DNA from: JAJCYX01 sp965243825
Lineage (GTDB): Bacteria; Chloroflexota; Dehalococcoidia; Lucifugimonadales; Lucifugimonadaceae
Length of the DNA: 64,000 nucleotides
NCBI GenBank assembly: GCA_965243825.1
Contig: CBDEVT010000001.1
Span: 1,054,001-1,118,000 of the forward strand
Direction of reading: 5' to 3'
How positions within the stretch are numbered: the first letter of the stretch is position 1; every line of letters starts with the position of its first letter. Under the pieces are notes generated by a model that worked only from the letters and a program-made list of their open reading frames with translations, was not told where the DNA came from and made no database searches. Below, piece by piece: positions 8,234-17,052 of the stretch. The position numbers and the translations under genes were made by a program.

Positions 8234-9388
8234 ATGAAAATCACTGACATCAAGAGCTTTCCCGTCTGGGTCGGTTTCCGCAACCAGATGCTGGTCAAAG
8301 TAGAGACCGACGAAGGCATATACGGATGGGGTGAATCTGGCCTGTCCAGTAGAGAACTGGCTGTTGCGGGGGTTGTCGATCACTACAAGGAGTGGTTGAT
8401 CGGCCGAGACCCGATGCAACGTGGCGCTCTCTGGCAGGAGATGTACCGCAGCCAGTACTTTGAAGGCGGCCGCACACTCACGGCAGCGATCTCTGCGATA
8501 GACATAGCGCTGCACGATATCGTCGGTAAAAAACTCGGCGTGCCTGTTCACGATCTGCTGGGCGGTAAACAGCGGGACTACGTTCCGACTTTTGCGACAG
8601 GTGGCGGAAAGTCTCCCGACGAAATGGTTGAGGTTGCGAAGCGCATCCTGGACGGTGGTTTCAACTGCATTCGCATGCACCACGCGTATCCCGGTGAAGA
8701 GGACAACCTGTTTGAGCCACGCGAGCACATGGCGATGGCCGCGGAAGGCCTCGCCAAAATCAGGGAAGCGGTTGGACTTGCCCCAGTCATCGGCACGGAT
8801 GTACATCACCGTTACTCCGTCGCGGAAGCCGCATCATTCCTGCAGATGATGCCCCGTCACACTCTTGACTTCGTTGAGGAGCCGATTCGTGACGAATCGC
8901 CCGAGGCCTACGAGGAGCTACGGAAGCTCACGCCGGTGCCATTCGCAATTGGTGAGGAGTTCGCTTCCAAGTGGCAGTTCCTGCCGTACATCGAACGGGA
9001 CATCACCAACTATGTGCGCATAGACATCTGCAACGTCGGCGGAATCACCGAGGCGATGAAGGTCGCCGGCTGGGCAGAGGCACACTACATCGACCTGATG
9101 CCTCACAACCCGCTCGGTCCGATCTGTGTTGCCGCCACGGCTCACATGGCAACGGCAGTCGGAAACTTCTCGTGGTTGGAGATCAGGGAGTCGCCAGGAG
9201 AACCCGGCAACCACTTCTACAGCAAAGAGGTTTTCCCTTTGCAGCCGGAAGTTTCGGGAGGCAGAGTAACGCTGCTTGACCAGCCTGGGCTGGGTGTCGA
9301 AGTGGACGAAGCAAGTCTGACAGAGCCGTTCCGCCATTCAGAGATGCCTCATCTGAAGCGAAGAGACGGTTCACACACCAACTGGTAG
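8234..9388 (+). CDS. Enolase-superfamily dehydratase, DgoD-like (paralogue 1)
   Basis: A 384-residue mandelate racemase/muconate lactonizing enzyme relative. The N-terminal capping domain begins MKITDIKSFPV. The TIM-barrel metal and acid/base residues are visible: Asp and His in TDVHHR (about 189-191), Glu in VEEPI (about 216-217), Glu in GEEF (about 241) and His in MPHNPLGP (about 291). The barrel order and the C-terminal DGSHTNW resemble D-galactonate dehydratase, suggesting sugar-acid dehydration, but the exact substrate is unknown. It heads a tandem pair with paralogue 2 (74-base gap). The A-rich leader just before the ATG provides a weak ribosome site. Confidence 0.85.
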   Translation: MKITDIKSFPVWVGFRNQMLVKVETDEGIYGWGESGLSSRELAVAGVVDHYKEWLIGRDPMQRGALWQEMYRSQYFEGGRTLTAAISAIDIALHDIVGKKLGVPVHDLLGGKQRDYVPTFATGGGKSPDEMVEVAKRILDGGFNCIRMHHAYPGEEDNLFEPREHMAMAAEGLAKIREAVGLAPVIGTDVHHRYSVAEAASFLQMMPRHTLDFVEEPIRDESPEAYEELRKLTPVPFAIGEEFASKWQFLPYIERDITNYVRIDICNVGGITEAMKVAGWAEAHYIDLMPHNPLGPICVAATAHMATAVGNFSWLEIRESPGEPGNHFYSKEVFPLQPEVSGGRVTLLDQPGLGVEVDEASLTEPFRHSEMPHLKRRDGSHTNW

Positions 9389-9462
9389 CACCTTGCGGTG
9401 AGTTGCGAAGCCATCGCTCTAGTTTGAAACCTGATTCCAGTGAAGAAAAAGAAGAGAGCTCC

Positions 9463-10608
9463 ATGAAGATCACTGACATCAAGCCTTATCCAGTCTGGGT
9501 CGGCCGACGTAACCAGATGCTGGTCAAGATCGAGACTGACGAAGGCATATACGGGTGGGGAGAGTCCGGTTTTTCGGGTCGGGAACTCGCCGTGACGGGC
9601 ATCGTCAACCACTACCGTGAATTCCTGATCGGTCGTGATCCGATGAAGCGTGGCGCGCTGTGGCAGGAGATGTACCGCAGCCAGTACTTTGAGGGTGGCC
9701 GGACGATCACTGCAGCCATATCGGCAATCGACCTCGCACTGTACGACATCGTCGGCAAGAAGCTTGGCGTTCCGGTCTACGATTTGCTTGGAGGCAAGAA
9801 CCGGCACACCGTGCCTGTCTTCGCAACCACGGCGGGGCCTTACGGTCCGGACATGATCGAGCAGGCAAAAGAGTTCATGGGCCGGGGCATCAACGCATTC
9901 CGACTTTCCTACGACAACATGGACATCCAGAGCGGTGGACTGTTCGAGCCGCGTGTCTCTATCGCTAACTCTGCGGAATGGCTGATAAAAGCGAGGGAAG
10001 AGCTCGGAAACCAGGCGATCATGGGCGTCGACTACCACCACAGGCTTTCTGTTGCTGAGACAGCCTCGTTCTGCCAGATGATGCCTTCGCACACGCTGGA
10101 TTTCCTCGAAGAACCAATCCGTGACGAGACTCCCGAAGCATACGAAGCGCTGCGGAAGATGACCGATGTTCCTTTCGCAATCGGTGAGGAGTTCGCTTCC
10201 AAGTGGCAGTTCCTCCCCTACATTGAGCGTGGCATCACCAACTTCGCTCGAGTGGACATCTGCAACGTAGGGGGATTCACCGAGGCGATGAAGGTCGCCG
10301 GATGGGCAGAAGCACACTACATCGACCTGATGCCTCACAACCCGCTTGGCCCGATCTGCACGGCGGCATCGGTGCATCTGGGAGCCGCGGTACCTAACTT
10401 CGCCTGGCTTGAGGTGAACATGGAACGAGCAAACAACCCGGACTTCGACATCTTCCCTGAACAGGTGATGCTCGAAGGAAATGGCTACAAAGTTCCTGAC
10501 AAACCGGGGCTGGGCGTCGAAGTCGATGAGAGCAAGCTGACCGAACCGTTCAAGTTCTGGGAAGCTCCGCACCCGCACCGCGGAGACGGCTCACACACCA
10601 ACTGGTAG
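9463..10608 (+). CDS. Enolase-superfamily dehydratase, DgoD-like (paralogue 2)
   Basis: A 381-residue sister of paralogue 1, with the same residues in place: Asp and His in VDYHHR (about 190-192), Glu in LEEPI, Glu in GEEF, His in MPHNPLGP, and the same C-terminal DGSHTNW. Differences cluster in the specificity region around residues 120-165. The ATG at 9463 is chosen because it aligns with the paralogue start and has an AGAGAG-type site upstream; an in-frame start at 9403 would add 20 unmatched residues. The two genes share long near-identical DNA blocks around GEEF and MPHNPLGP, indicating tandem duplication or later gene conversion. Confidence 0.85.
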   Translation: MKITDIKPYPVWVGRRNQMLVKIETDEGIYGWGESGFSGRELAVTGIVNHYREFLIGRDPMKRGALWQEMYRSQYFEGGRTITAAISAIDLALYDIVGKKLGVPVYDLLGGKNRHTVPVFATTAGPYGPDMIEQAKEFMGRGINAFRLSYDNMDIQSGGLFEPRVSIANSAEWLIKAREELGNQAIMGVDYHHRLSVAETASFCQMMPSHTLDFLEEPIRDETPEAYEALRKMTDVPFAIGEEFASKWQFLPYIERGITNFARVDICNVGGFTEAMKVAGWAEAHYIDLMPHNPLGPICTAASVHLGAAVPNFAWLEVNMERANNPDFDIFPEQVMLEGNGYKVPDKPGLGVEVDESKLTEPFKFWEAPHPHRGDGSHTNW

Positions 10609-10702
10609 TCCAGCAAAGCCGGATTTCTTGGCGGATCGGCCAGTGCTTCAGGAGGAGCATATCGGTTCAGCGCGCTACGTTTCCGCCGACCCGAAGTGTT
10701 CG

Positions 10703-11947
10703 CTATGTCAAAGGTTCTGGCGCCGAGGTCATCGGCGCTGTATGCCATGAAAACATCGCAGTGGCGCGAGCCAGGGCACCGTTCGTGTGCTCATGTACCA
10801 GACCAGCGTTCGCCAGTGTGTGCAGGTTAGAGCCACCGAGATAAACAGATGCGAGCGCTGCTGATCCTATCGTCAGGTCAGGCGCGTCGCCTGTGCTTTC
10901 GCATGACGCATCGCCAGTCGATGCAGCTAACCTGAAGACACCGGTGTTCCAGGGACAGAACTCGTCTTTGACCTCGATAACGATCGAGCCATCAAGCATG
11001 TACTTTCGGCCAGCCAGAGCTGCCGGTAAATCGGTGAACCTTGTCCACAACCCATCCCGGGTGCTGCGGTTCAGTCGACGCGGATCGGATAGCATCCACC
11101 ATATCGGTGGATCGACACTGGCGTAGGCCCTAATGCTCTTAATCAGGTCCACATTCAGCAGGTACTGCCAGATCGCAGCGTACGACTCGCTATCGACGAA
11201 CGCGATCTCCTCGACTTGAAGCTGACTCTGTGGAATCGCGTTCTGCCAGTTCATGTTCACAACATATACGGCGTACGCAGCGGGCTGTCCGTCCCTTTCG
11301 TAGACAACCTTCATCCAGCCCGGAGACCCTTCTCTGTTTCCATGTTTGCGCAGCCTGAGGTTCCACCAGCCTTCGTCCCTCGCGAACAGGCCTGGCGTGT
11401 ACGAGCGATAACTGTCGTATACGGTCGGGAACACTCGGGCAGCCTCGGCATCATCAATCAACCTGAATCGCCCCGCAGGCTGCACAGGTGACTTCAAATT
11501 CGCGTGCGATTGCTCAATTTCAACAGTCTCTGTATGCGCTGCCGCACCGTAGCCGAACCGGCCGTAGATAGAGCTTTCCGCAGCGTGCAGCCCGGCCACT
11601 GCGATGCCCTCCTCACGCATTGCCGCCAACTGGCGATGCATCAGTTCCGTAACAATGCCTCGCCGGCGATGCGTTGGCACCACAAACACGAACGTGACAC
11701 CACCAGCCGGAATTTCGGCGCCCGGCACGCTCAAACCCAGCCTGAAATAGCAGGCCCCACCAACAATCTGATCGTCGTCGAACGCCGCCAGGCTGCGGTC
11801 AAAGTCGAATAGAGTCTTGAATGCGGCACGGTCGTCCGGAGATGGACCATTTGAGTAAGCGCTATCTTCTGCCGCCTCAAATGCTGCGAGCTCGGATTCA
11901 GTAATTGGACGGTATTCGATATTCAATGGCTCAACTCTTGTCTGCAA
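10703..11947 (-). CDS. GNAT acetyltransferase, Eis-like
   Basis: A 414-residue protein with an N-terminal GNAT domain (residues about 10-150) showing a beta-strand then the acetyl-CoA loop VVPTHRRRGIVTEL, and the FGYGAAA segment typical of Eis. A second GNAT-like region and a C-terminal sterol-carrier-like domain follow. Eis family proteins acetylate amines on antibiotics, peptides or proteins. No partner gene is adjacent. The start is the ATG at 11947. Confidence 0.8.
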   Translation of the reverse strand: MQTRVEPLNIEYRPITESELAAFEAAEDSAYSNGPSPDDRAAFKTLFDFDRSLAAFDDDQIVGGACYFRLGLSVPGAEIPAGGVTFVFVVPTHRRRGIVTELMHRQLAAMREEGIAVAGLHAAESSIYGRFGYGAAAHTETVEIEQSHANLKSPVQPAGRFRLIDDAEAARVFPTVYDSYRSYTPGLFARDEGWWNLRLRKHGNREGSPGWMKVVYERDGQPAAYAVYVVNMNWQNAIPQSQLQVEEIAFVDSESYAAIWQYLLNVDLIKSIRAYASVDPPIWWMLSDPRRLNRSTRDGLWTRFTDLPAALAGRKYMLDGSIVIEVKDEFCPWNTGVFRLAASTGDASCESTGDAPDLTIGSAALASVYLGGSNLHTLANAGLVHEHTNGALARATAMFSWHTAPMTSAPEPLT

Positions 11948-12115
11948 AATCCGTTCATGCAGTGTTCTATCAAGCCGATGGATTGACGAACGAACGGTGC
12001 GTCGTTCATGATTCTCCTCTCAGAAGAATCACCGTTAGCAACCTGAGACTTGGCCGTAGCGGCCGAGTACACACCCATTGCGAACCAGCACCATGATAGG
12101 GCGGCTACCAGAAAT

Positions 12116-12895
12116 ATGTCCGTTTCAATTGACCTGACCGGAAAACGCGGCGTCGTGTTCGGCGTAGCGAACCAGCGTTCAATCGCATGGGGTATAGCGG
12201 AAAAGCTTGCCTCCGCGGGGGCAGAGATGGCCTTTATGTACCAGAATGAACGGCTCCAGCCGGCAGTCGAGAAGCTGGTTTCTACGCTCGGAGAGCCTTA
12301 CATCTTTGAGTGCGATGCCACGAACGAAGAGCAGGTAAAAGAGGTCTACGATCAGATAGCGGCAAAGTGGGATTCGGTCGATTTCATCGTCCATTCGGTC
12401 GCATACGCTGAGAGAGGTGATCTGGGCGGTGATTTCTCGGCGGTGACTTTGCAAGGGTTCAGAACTGCTCTCGAAGCCAGCGCCTACACGCTGGTTCCCG
12501 TTGTTCACTACGGAGCACCTCTGATGAAAGAGTCCGGGGGGTCCGTAATCACCCTCACTTTCGATGCATCAGTCAAGGTCTACCCCGGCTACAACATCAT
12601 GGGAACGGCGAAGGCGGCCCTGGAGAACGAGGTTAGACAACTTGCCGCCGAGTTCGGTCCATTCGGCGTCCGAGTGAACGCAATCTCCGCAGGACCTTTG
12701 CCCACTCTCGCAGCACGTTCAATCCCGGGATTCAACGAGATGCGACGCGCTCACCAGGATCGCTCTCCACTGAAGCGCGCGATCACACACGATGAGGTCG
12801 CCAACATGGCCCTGTTCCTGCTAAGTGATCTCTCTACGGGAACAACGGGAGCCGTAATTCCTGTCGATGCCGGCTACGGCATCATGGCTTTGTAG
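12116..12895 (+). CDS. fabI: Enoyl-[acyl-carrier-protein] reductase (NADH), FabI
   Basis: A 259-residue SDR-type enoyl-ACP reductase. The N-terminal GVANQRSIAWGIA is the FabI-specific nucleotide loop. Catalytic Tyr159 and Lys166 are present in YNIMGTAK with the FabI spacing of seven. The position equivalent to E. coli Tyr146 is Phe149 (LTFDAS). It catalyses the last reduction of each fatty-acid elongation round. The ATG at 12116 is preferred; the frame is open upstream to 12050 but without similarity. A thioesterase gene follows after 4 bases, suggesting an operon. Confidence 0.88.
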   Translation: MSVSIDLTGKRGVVFGVANQRSIAWGIAEKLASAGAEMAFMYQNERLQPAVEKLVSTLGEPYIFECDATNEEQVKEVYDQIAAKWDSVDFIVHSVAYAERGDLGGDFSAVTLQGFRTALEASAYTLVPVVHYGAPLMKESGGSVITLTFDASVKVYPGYNIMGTAKAALENEVRQLAAEFGPFGVRVNAISAGPLPTLAARSIPGFNEMRRAHQDRSPLKRAITHDEVANMALFLLSDLSTGTTGAVIPVDAGYGIMAL

Positions 12896-12899
12896 CTTC

Positions 12900-13298
12900 A
12901 TGGCAACGGAGCCGCCAGATGAGCAGCCACTCAAACTAGAACTCCGCCGGGAATGGGTGGTCGAAGACCGTCATCTTTACAATCCTGCCGGGCCAGATGG
13001 AGATCCAAAGTACGCGGTGCTCTCCAGTCCATCGATGATTATGGAGATGGAGACGACGTGCGCAGACCTGGCGCTGCGGGCTGTCCGCAGGCCGGCAGAT
13101 GCTACGACGGTCGGCTTTCATGTTGATGTGAAACACATCTCTCCGGCGCGCCCGGGAGCGATCATCCTTACCACGGCACGTCTCATTGCCAGGGACGACC
13201 GAAAGCTCACGTTCGAAGTAGAGGCACGTGAAGGGAAACGTCTGGTCGGGATCGGCAAGCACCGAAGGGCGATAGTTGTGCTTAGCGAGCTTGACTAG
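12900..13298 (+). CDS. Hotdog-fold thioesterase-like protein
   Basis: A 132-residue protein with hotdog features: a long helix (SMIMEMETTCADLALR) followed by strands including TVGFHVDVKHISPARPG and LTFEVEAREGKRLVGIGKHRRA. The order resembles fluoroacetyl-CoA thioesterase-like (FlK-type) proteins, where an H-x-S/A-P-x-x-x-G stretch (here HISPARPG) is typical. It probably hydrolyses an acyl-CoA or acyl-ACP. The ATG at 12900 begins four bases after fabI, consistent with a lipid-related role; the exact substrate is not evident. Confidence 0.7.
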   Translation: MATEPPDEQPLKLELRREWVVEDRHLYNPAGPDGDPKYAVLSSPSMIMEMETTCADLALRAVRRPADATTVGFHVDVKHISPARPGAIILTTARLIARDDRKLTFEVEAREGKRLVGIGKHRRAIVVLSELD

Positions 13299-13398
13299 GT
13301 TCCGGCGAGTGAGGTCATCACACGAATGCGTGTCAACGCGTACTGAATCTGAACTGACACCATTCGGCTCCGGGGCATGATAATTCTGCAAGGCAACC

Positions 13399-16300
13399 AT
13401 GCAGCAACCTGATGATCGCCAGTCATGGCAATCAGGTGTCGCAGGAACTATCGTTCTTCCACCCTTGTCCCGGCATATGACAGAGTCGCAAGACGCTTCA
13501 AAACAACGCTCAAGTAGCGCTGCAAGCATCAGCTTTGATGCTGATGGTCGTGTGCTCTCCGCCTCTCCAGAAGCAGCCGCTGCACTCGGCTACGGCAGCA
13601 GCGCCGACCTGATCGGGGTATTTCTCTCATCGTTGATCGGTGATGAAGCGGCTATCACAGTGCTCGATCGCGTGATTGCGGCAGAGGAGCAGGGAATCCA
13701 TTCTCAGGATTCCGAGTTCGCTGAAAGCGGCATCGTCAAGTTCGTCAGACAAGACGGAACTCGGATTCCACTCGACACATTCGTCACTCCTGAAAACTCT
13801 GGTGGGTGGCTCACGCTGCTGGATCCCGCAGGTGGAACGACAGGGCCGGGTGATGCAGGCCAGCCAATCAGCCAGATAGACGTCGCCGCAACGTTACGAA
13901 CACTGGTGGAGACCACACGGACCGCTGCCAGCGCAGAGGAGGTCTGCCAGGGGTTCGCTCACCAACTCCGCGCTTCCATCGGGGCGGATGAGTTGGTGAT
14001 AGCCCGTTCCGGCAGCGTGAACGGCATGTACGAGGCGATCTCGCACTTCACACCGGAAGGCAGTTTGCCAAACAGCGGTAGTGTGGACCTACCGCCTTCA
14101 CTGATTCCCGCTAACGGCGCCGGTCCAGTCCAGGCCGATTCACTGGACACTCTCGCTCTGTTCGATCCCGCTGTTATTGGTGGCACCGAGATCACTGGAG
14201 CCTTTTTGGCTACCCGAGCCGAGCTTGCGGACGGTGCACATCTACTAATCATCGCAACTGCGCCTCCGAGCCATCAGTGGCCCGAGTCGACCTCGCTCCT
14301 TGTCGAGACTGGTGCACTTTCGCTGGCCAGTGCAGTTCACGCAGCTGAGCTACGCATACACCTGGCAACACAGTCTCGAACACGTGAGACCGTCCGGCAG
14401 GTCGGGCTGCTTGCATCGCAGGACAACGATGGCAATTTTCTAGACGCTGCGCTGAAGGTCATCGCCAGACGACTGCCGATCTCGGCTATCTCAATCCACG
14501 CTTCAGACTCCGTTACTGGACGCTGCTACGTGGCAGCTACTGCCGGTCAGAGCGAAGAAGAGTACGGAGACCTTGCCCCCGCATTCGAATGGGACCTGCC
14601 GGGCTCTCTCGAGCAACGGGTTCTCAATTCAGGACGCCCGGCCTTCCTTTCGGCCTCAAGTCGAGAGATGACGAGTATCCCTCCAGCGACTATCTCCCGT
14701 TGGCGATCGCAAGGTTTGCAGGCAGTTGCTGCGATCCCATTGCGTGAGGCAGGTGAGCCGGTTGGTGTCCTGATCGCCGGACTCACTTCAGACTCGCTCC
14801 GACAGATTGATCTGTTCAGGCTCATGGAGAGCATTGCGCCTGCGGTTCATCTCGGTATTGGCTTAACTGGTGGTGGCCCGGGAGCCGTGCCGCCGATCGA
14901 TGAATCAACCCCTGACTCGGGATTCGTCTCACCAAAAGTGTTGCTTGCGCTGACGCGGGCCGCTTCTGAATCTCACGATAGTGAAACCCTGTTCGCGTCA
15001 GTCACCGAGTGGTTGTTGGAAATCGTTCCAAGCGCCCGAGTCGCATGGGGAACGATCGACAGGCACAACAGAACATATCGACGGGTATGTGACTATGCGC
15101 CGGGATCGGATTCTTCCACCACAGAGGGATTGGTCGTAATTGCTGAAGAGGAATTCGGGACGCTGGATTTGTCCGGACTGAATCTTGGTGAACCGGGATC
15201 TGAGATAGGTCAACTTAACTCGATGCGAGCCGCCGTGGTCGTTGATCAGCGGGTGCTGGCAGTCGTCACTGTATGGCCAAGGGAAGGCGAGCCATTTGAA
15301 GCCAACGACCTGGCAAGGCTGGACCGCGTCAACGAGTTCATTGCGGCTCCGCTCGCTCGCATCCTGGAGACCGAGGCGATACTGGGGCGACAGCGTGAAC
15401 GAGATATGGTCTCGAAGCTTGGCGCCCAGGCAGCCCAGTTCCACGAACCTGCGCCGGCCTTCCGGTCGATGCGAACTGAACTGGAATCGCTCTTTCCACA
15501 CGATAGGGTCATTTTCGTTGAACTAGACACGTTCACAGAAATAGCAGTTGCGCTATACGACTCAGATGCGTCCCCCGTTGATCCTGTGCGGACATCTTTC
15601 CCCATCTCGGTTTTGCCATCTGCTGAAATCGTAGAATCCACGGAGCCGCTGGTCGTCTCGTTTGATCCAAACCAAGCTAGAGACCTGTTTAGCGACTTCA
15701 ATTCGCTGCTCAGCGTGCCTGTCAGCGCCACCGATGGTCCAGCCGGTTTCTTACTGCTGCTTGGTCAAGATGCTGAAGCTTTCACACCCGCGCAGACTGG
15801 TTTAGCAACCCTGCTTTCAGACCAACTGACCGGTGCCCAGGCTGGATGGCACGCCTACCGATCAACTCGTGAAGCTGCGCGTGATCTCCGGGAAGTACGT
15901 AAGCAACTCAATCTGATTCTCGAAAGTGCGCCGGTTGCCATCATCAGTACAGATCCAAATGGCGTTTGCACCTGGCTTGACGGTCACGGGCTCGAGACGC
16001 TCGGCGTTGAGCGGGAAGAGATGCTTGGTCGCTCGATATTTGAACTAACTGGAAAAATGCCTGAACTGGAAGACGCGATCCGGCAGGCTTTGCGAGGCGT
16101 CCCGGCCACGGCGGTGACTCCTATCGGCTCACACTCGGCTGAGGTTTGGGCCCAGCCTGTAACCGCTCTCGATGGATCGGTGAACGGTGTGACGCTGATC
16201 GGCTACGACGTATCTGCACAAGTTCGTTCACGGCGAGTGCTCGCAGAAAATCGTGAACTGCAAAGCACGTTGAAGCAGCGCTCCCGCATCGTCAGCACCG

Positions 16301-17052
16301 TGTCCCACGAACTTCGCAATCAGTTGACCAGCATTATCGCTTACACAGACGTGCTTTCGTTCGGAGCTGACGACCAGTTGAGTGAACGGCAAGCACACGC
16401 ACTTTCCGTAATCCAACGGACCGCAGGAAAGCTGGATACCATGATCAGCGACCTGCTCGGTCTGGACTATGAGCTTGACCTAAACGAAGTCAATGTCGGG
16501 AACTTCATGCGTGAGATCATTGACGCGCAAGAGCCAATCTTCAGCTCGGCAAGACAGACCCTCTCTCTCTCCCTGCCCGACGTTGAATGCACCGTAAAGG
16601 CTGACCACCTGCGGCTCAGCCAGGTAGTGACTAACCTTCTGTCGAACGCCTCCAAGTATTCGCCTGCTCAGGCAATCATCTCAGTCGAGGTGAACGTCTC
16701 TGGCGATCAGCTGGAGATATGCGTTGCTGACAACGGCCCTGGAATCCCACCTGACCAGGTTGAGCACGTCTGGGAGACCGGAACCAGGCTGGCGAACACG
16801 CACTCGAGAACGGTACCGGGATCTGGCCTCGGTCTGTCCATCGCCAGGAAAATCGTCGAACTCCACGGCGGCAAAACCGAACTGGAGAGCGAGCTTGGCG
16901 TCGGAACCAGGGTCACAGTGACCCTGCCAGGAGTCGCGGTGGACACGAGAATGGTTGTTAAACAGAGTCAGAAGCCAGCGGCAGCCAAAGCGGCAAAGCT
17001 TAAGCCCGTGGCTGGTTCACGGACTCGTCGCCAGAGGCGTTCCGCCAGTTAA
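13399..17052 (+). CDS. Large soluble multi-sensor histidine kinase (PAS, GAF, PAS, HisKA, HATPase)
   Basis: A 1217-residue protein without transmembrane helices. An N-terminal PAS-like domain (about 40-140) is followed by four GAF-like segments (roughly 170-310, 325-480, 525-670, 685-820). A second PAS domain (about 835-935) contains SAPVAIISTDPNG. HisKA has the phospho-acceptor near His970 in STVSHELRNQ, and HATPase_c has NLLSNASKYS, DNGPGIP and GSGLGLSIA. The last 30 residues are Ala/Lys/Arg-rich. It probably integrates cytoplasmic signals, but no response regulator is adjacent. The start at 13399 has AAGG upstream; an ATG at 13477 is an alternative. Its 3' end overlaps the convergent M50 protease gene by 53 bases. 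Confidence 0.85.
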   Translation: MQQPDDRQSWQSGVAGTIVLPPLSRHMTESQDASKQRSSSAASISFDADGRVLSASPEAAAALGYGSSADLIGVFLSSLIGDEAAITVLDRVIAAEEQGIHSQDSEFAESGIVKFVRQDGTRIPLDTFVTPENSGGWLTLLDPAGGTTGPGDAGQPISQIDVAATLRTLVETTRTAASAEEVCQGFAHQLRASIGADELVIARSGSVNGMYEAISHFTPEGSLPNSGSVDLPPSLIPANGAGPVQADSLDTLALFDPAVIGGTEITGAFLATRAELADGAHLLIIATAPPSHQWPESTSLLVETGALSLASAVHAAELRIHLATQSRTRETVRQVGLLASQDNDGNFLDAALKVIARRLPISAISIHASDSVTGRCYVAATAGQSEEEYGDLAPAFEWDLPGSLEQRVLNSGRPAFLSASSREMTSIPPATISRWRSQGLQAVAAIPLREAGEPVGVLIAGLTSDSLRQIDLFRLMESIAPAVHLGIGLTGGGPGAVPPIDESTPDSGFVSPKVLLALTRAASESHDSETLFASVTEWLLEIVPSARVAWGTIDRHNRTYRRVCDYAPGSDSSTTEGLVVIAEEEFGTLDLSGLNLGEPGSEIGQLNSMRAAVVVDQRVLAVVTVWPREGEPFEANDLARLDRVNEFIAAPLARILETEAILGRQRERDMVSKLGAQAAQFHEPAPAFRSMRTELESLFPHDRVIFVELDTFTEIAVALYDSDASPVDPVRTSFPISVLPSAEIVESTEPLVVSFDPNQARDLFSDFNSLLSVPVSATDGPAGFLLLLGQDAEAFTPAQTGLATLLSDQLTGAQAGWHAYRSTREAARDLREVRKQLNLILESAPVAIISTDPNGVCTWLDGHGLETLGVEREEMLGRSIFELTGKMPELEDAIRQALRGVPATAVTPIGSHSAEVWAQPVTALDGSVNGVTLIGYDVSAQVRSRRVLAENRELQSTLKQRSRIVSTVSHELRNQLTSIIAYTDVLSFGADDQLSERQAHALSVIQRTAGKLDTMISDLLGLDYELDLNEVNVGNFMREIIDAQEPIFSSARQTLSLSLPDVECTVKADHLRLSQVVTNLLSNASKYSPAQAIISVEVNVSGDQLEICVADNGPGIPPDQVEHVWETGTRLANTHSRTVPGSGLGLSIARKIVELHGGKTELESELGVGTRVTVTLPGVAVDTRMVVKQSQKPAAAKAAKLKPVAGSRTRRQRRSAS

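Noticed and set aside
9349..10578. 409-codon open frame on the minus strand
   Set aside because: Antisense shadow of enolase paralogue 2; a similar shadow lies opposite paralogue 1 (8162-8809), as expected from related codon use.
15246..15731. 161-codon minus-strand frame within the large kinase gene
   Set aside because: The plus strand encodes a GAF-like segment in a continuous 1217-codon frame; the reverse frame is Ser-rich and pattern-free.
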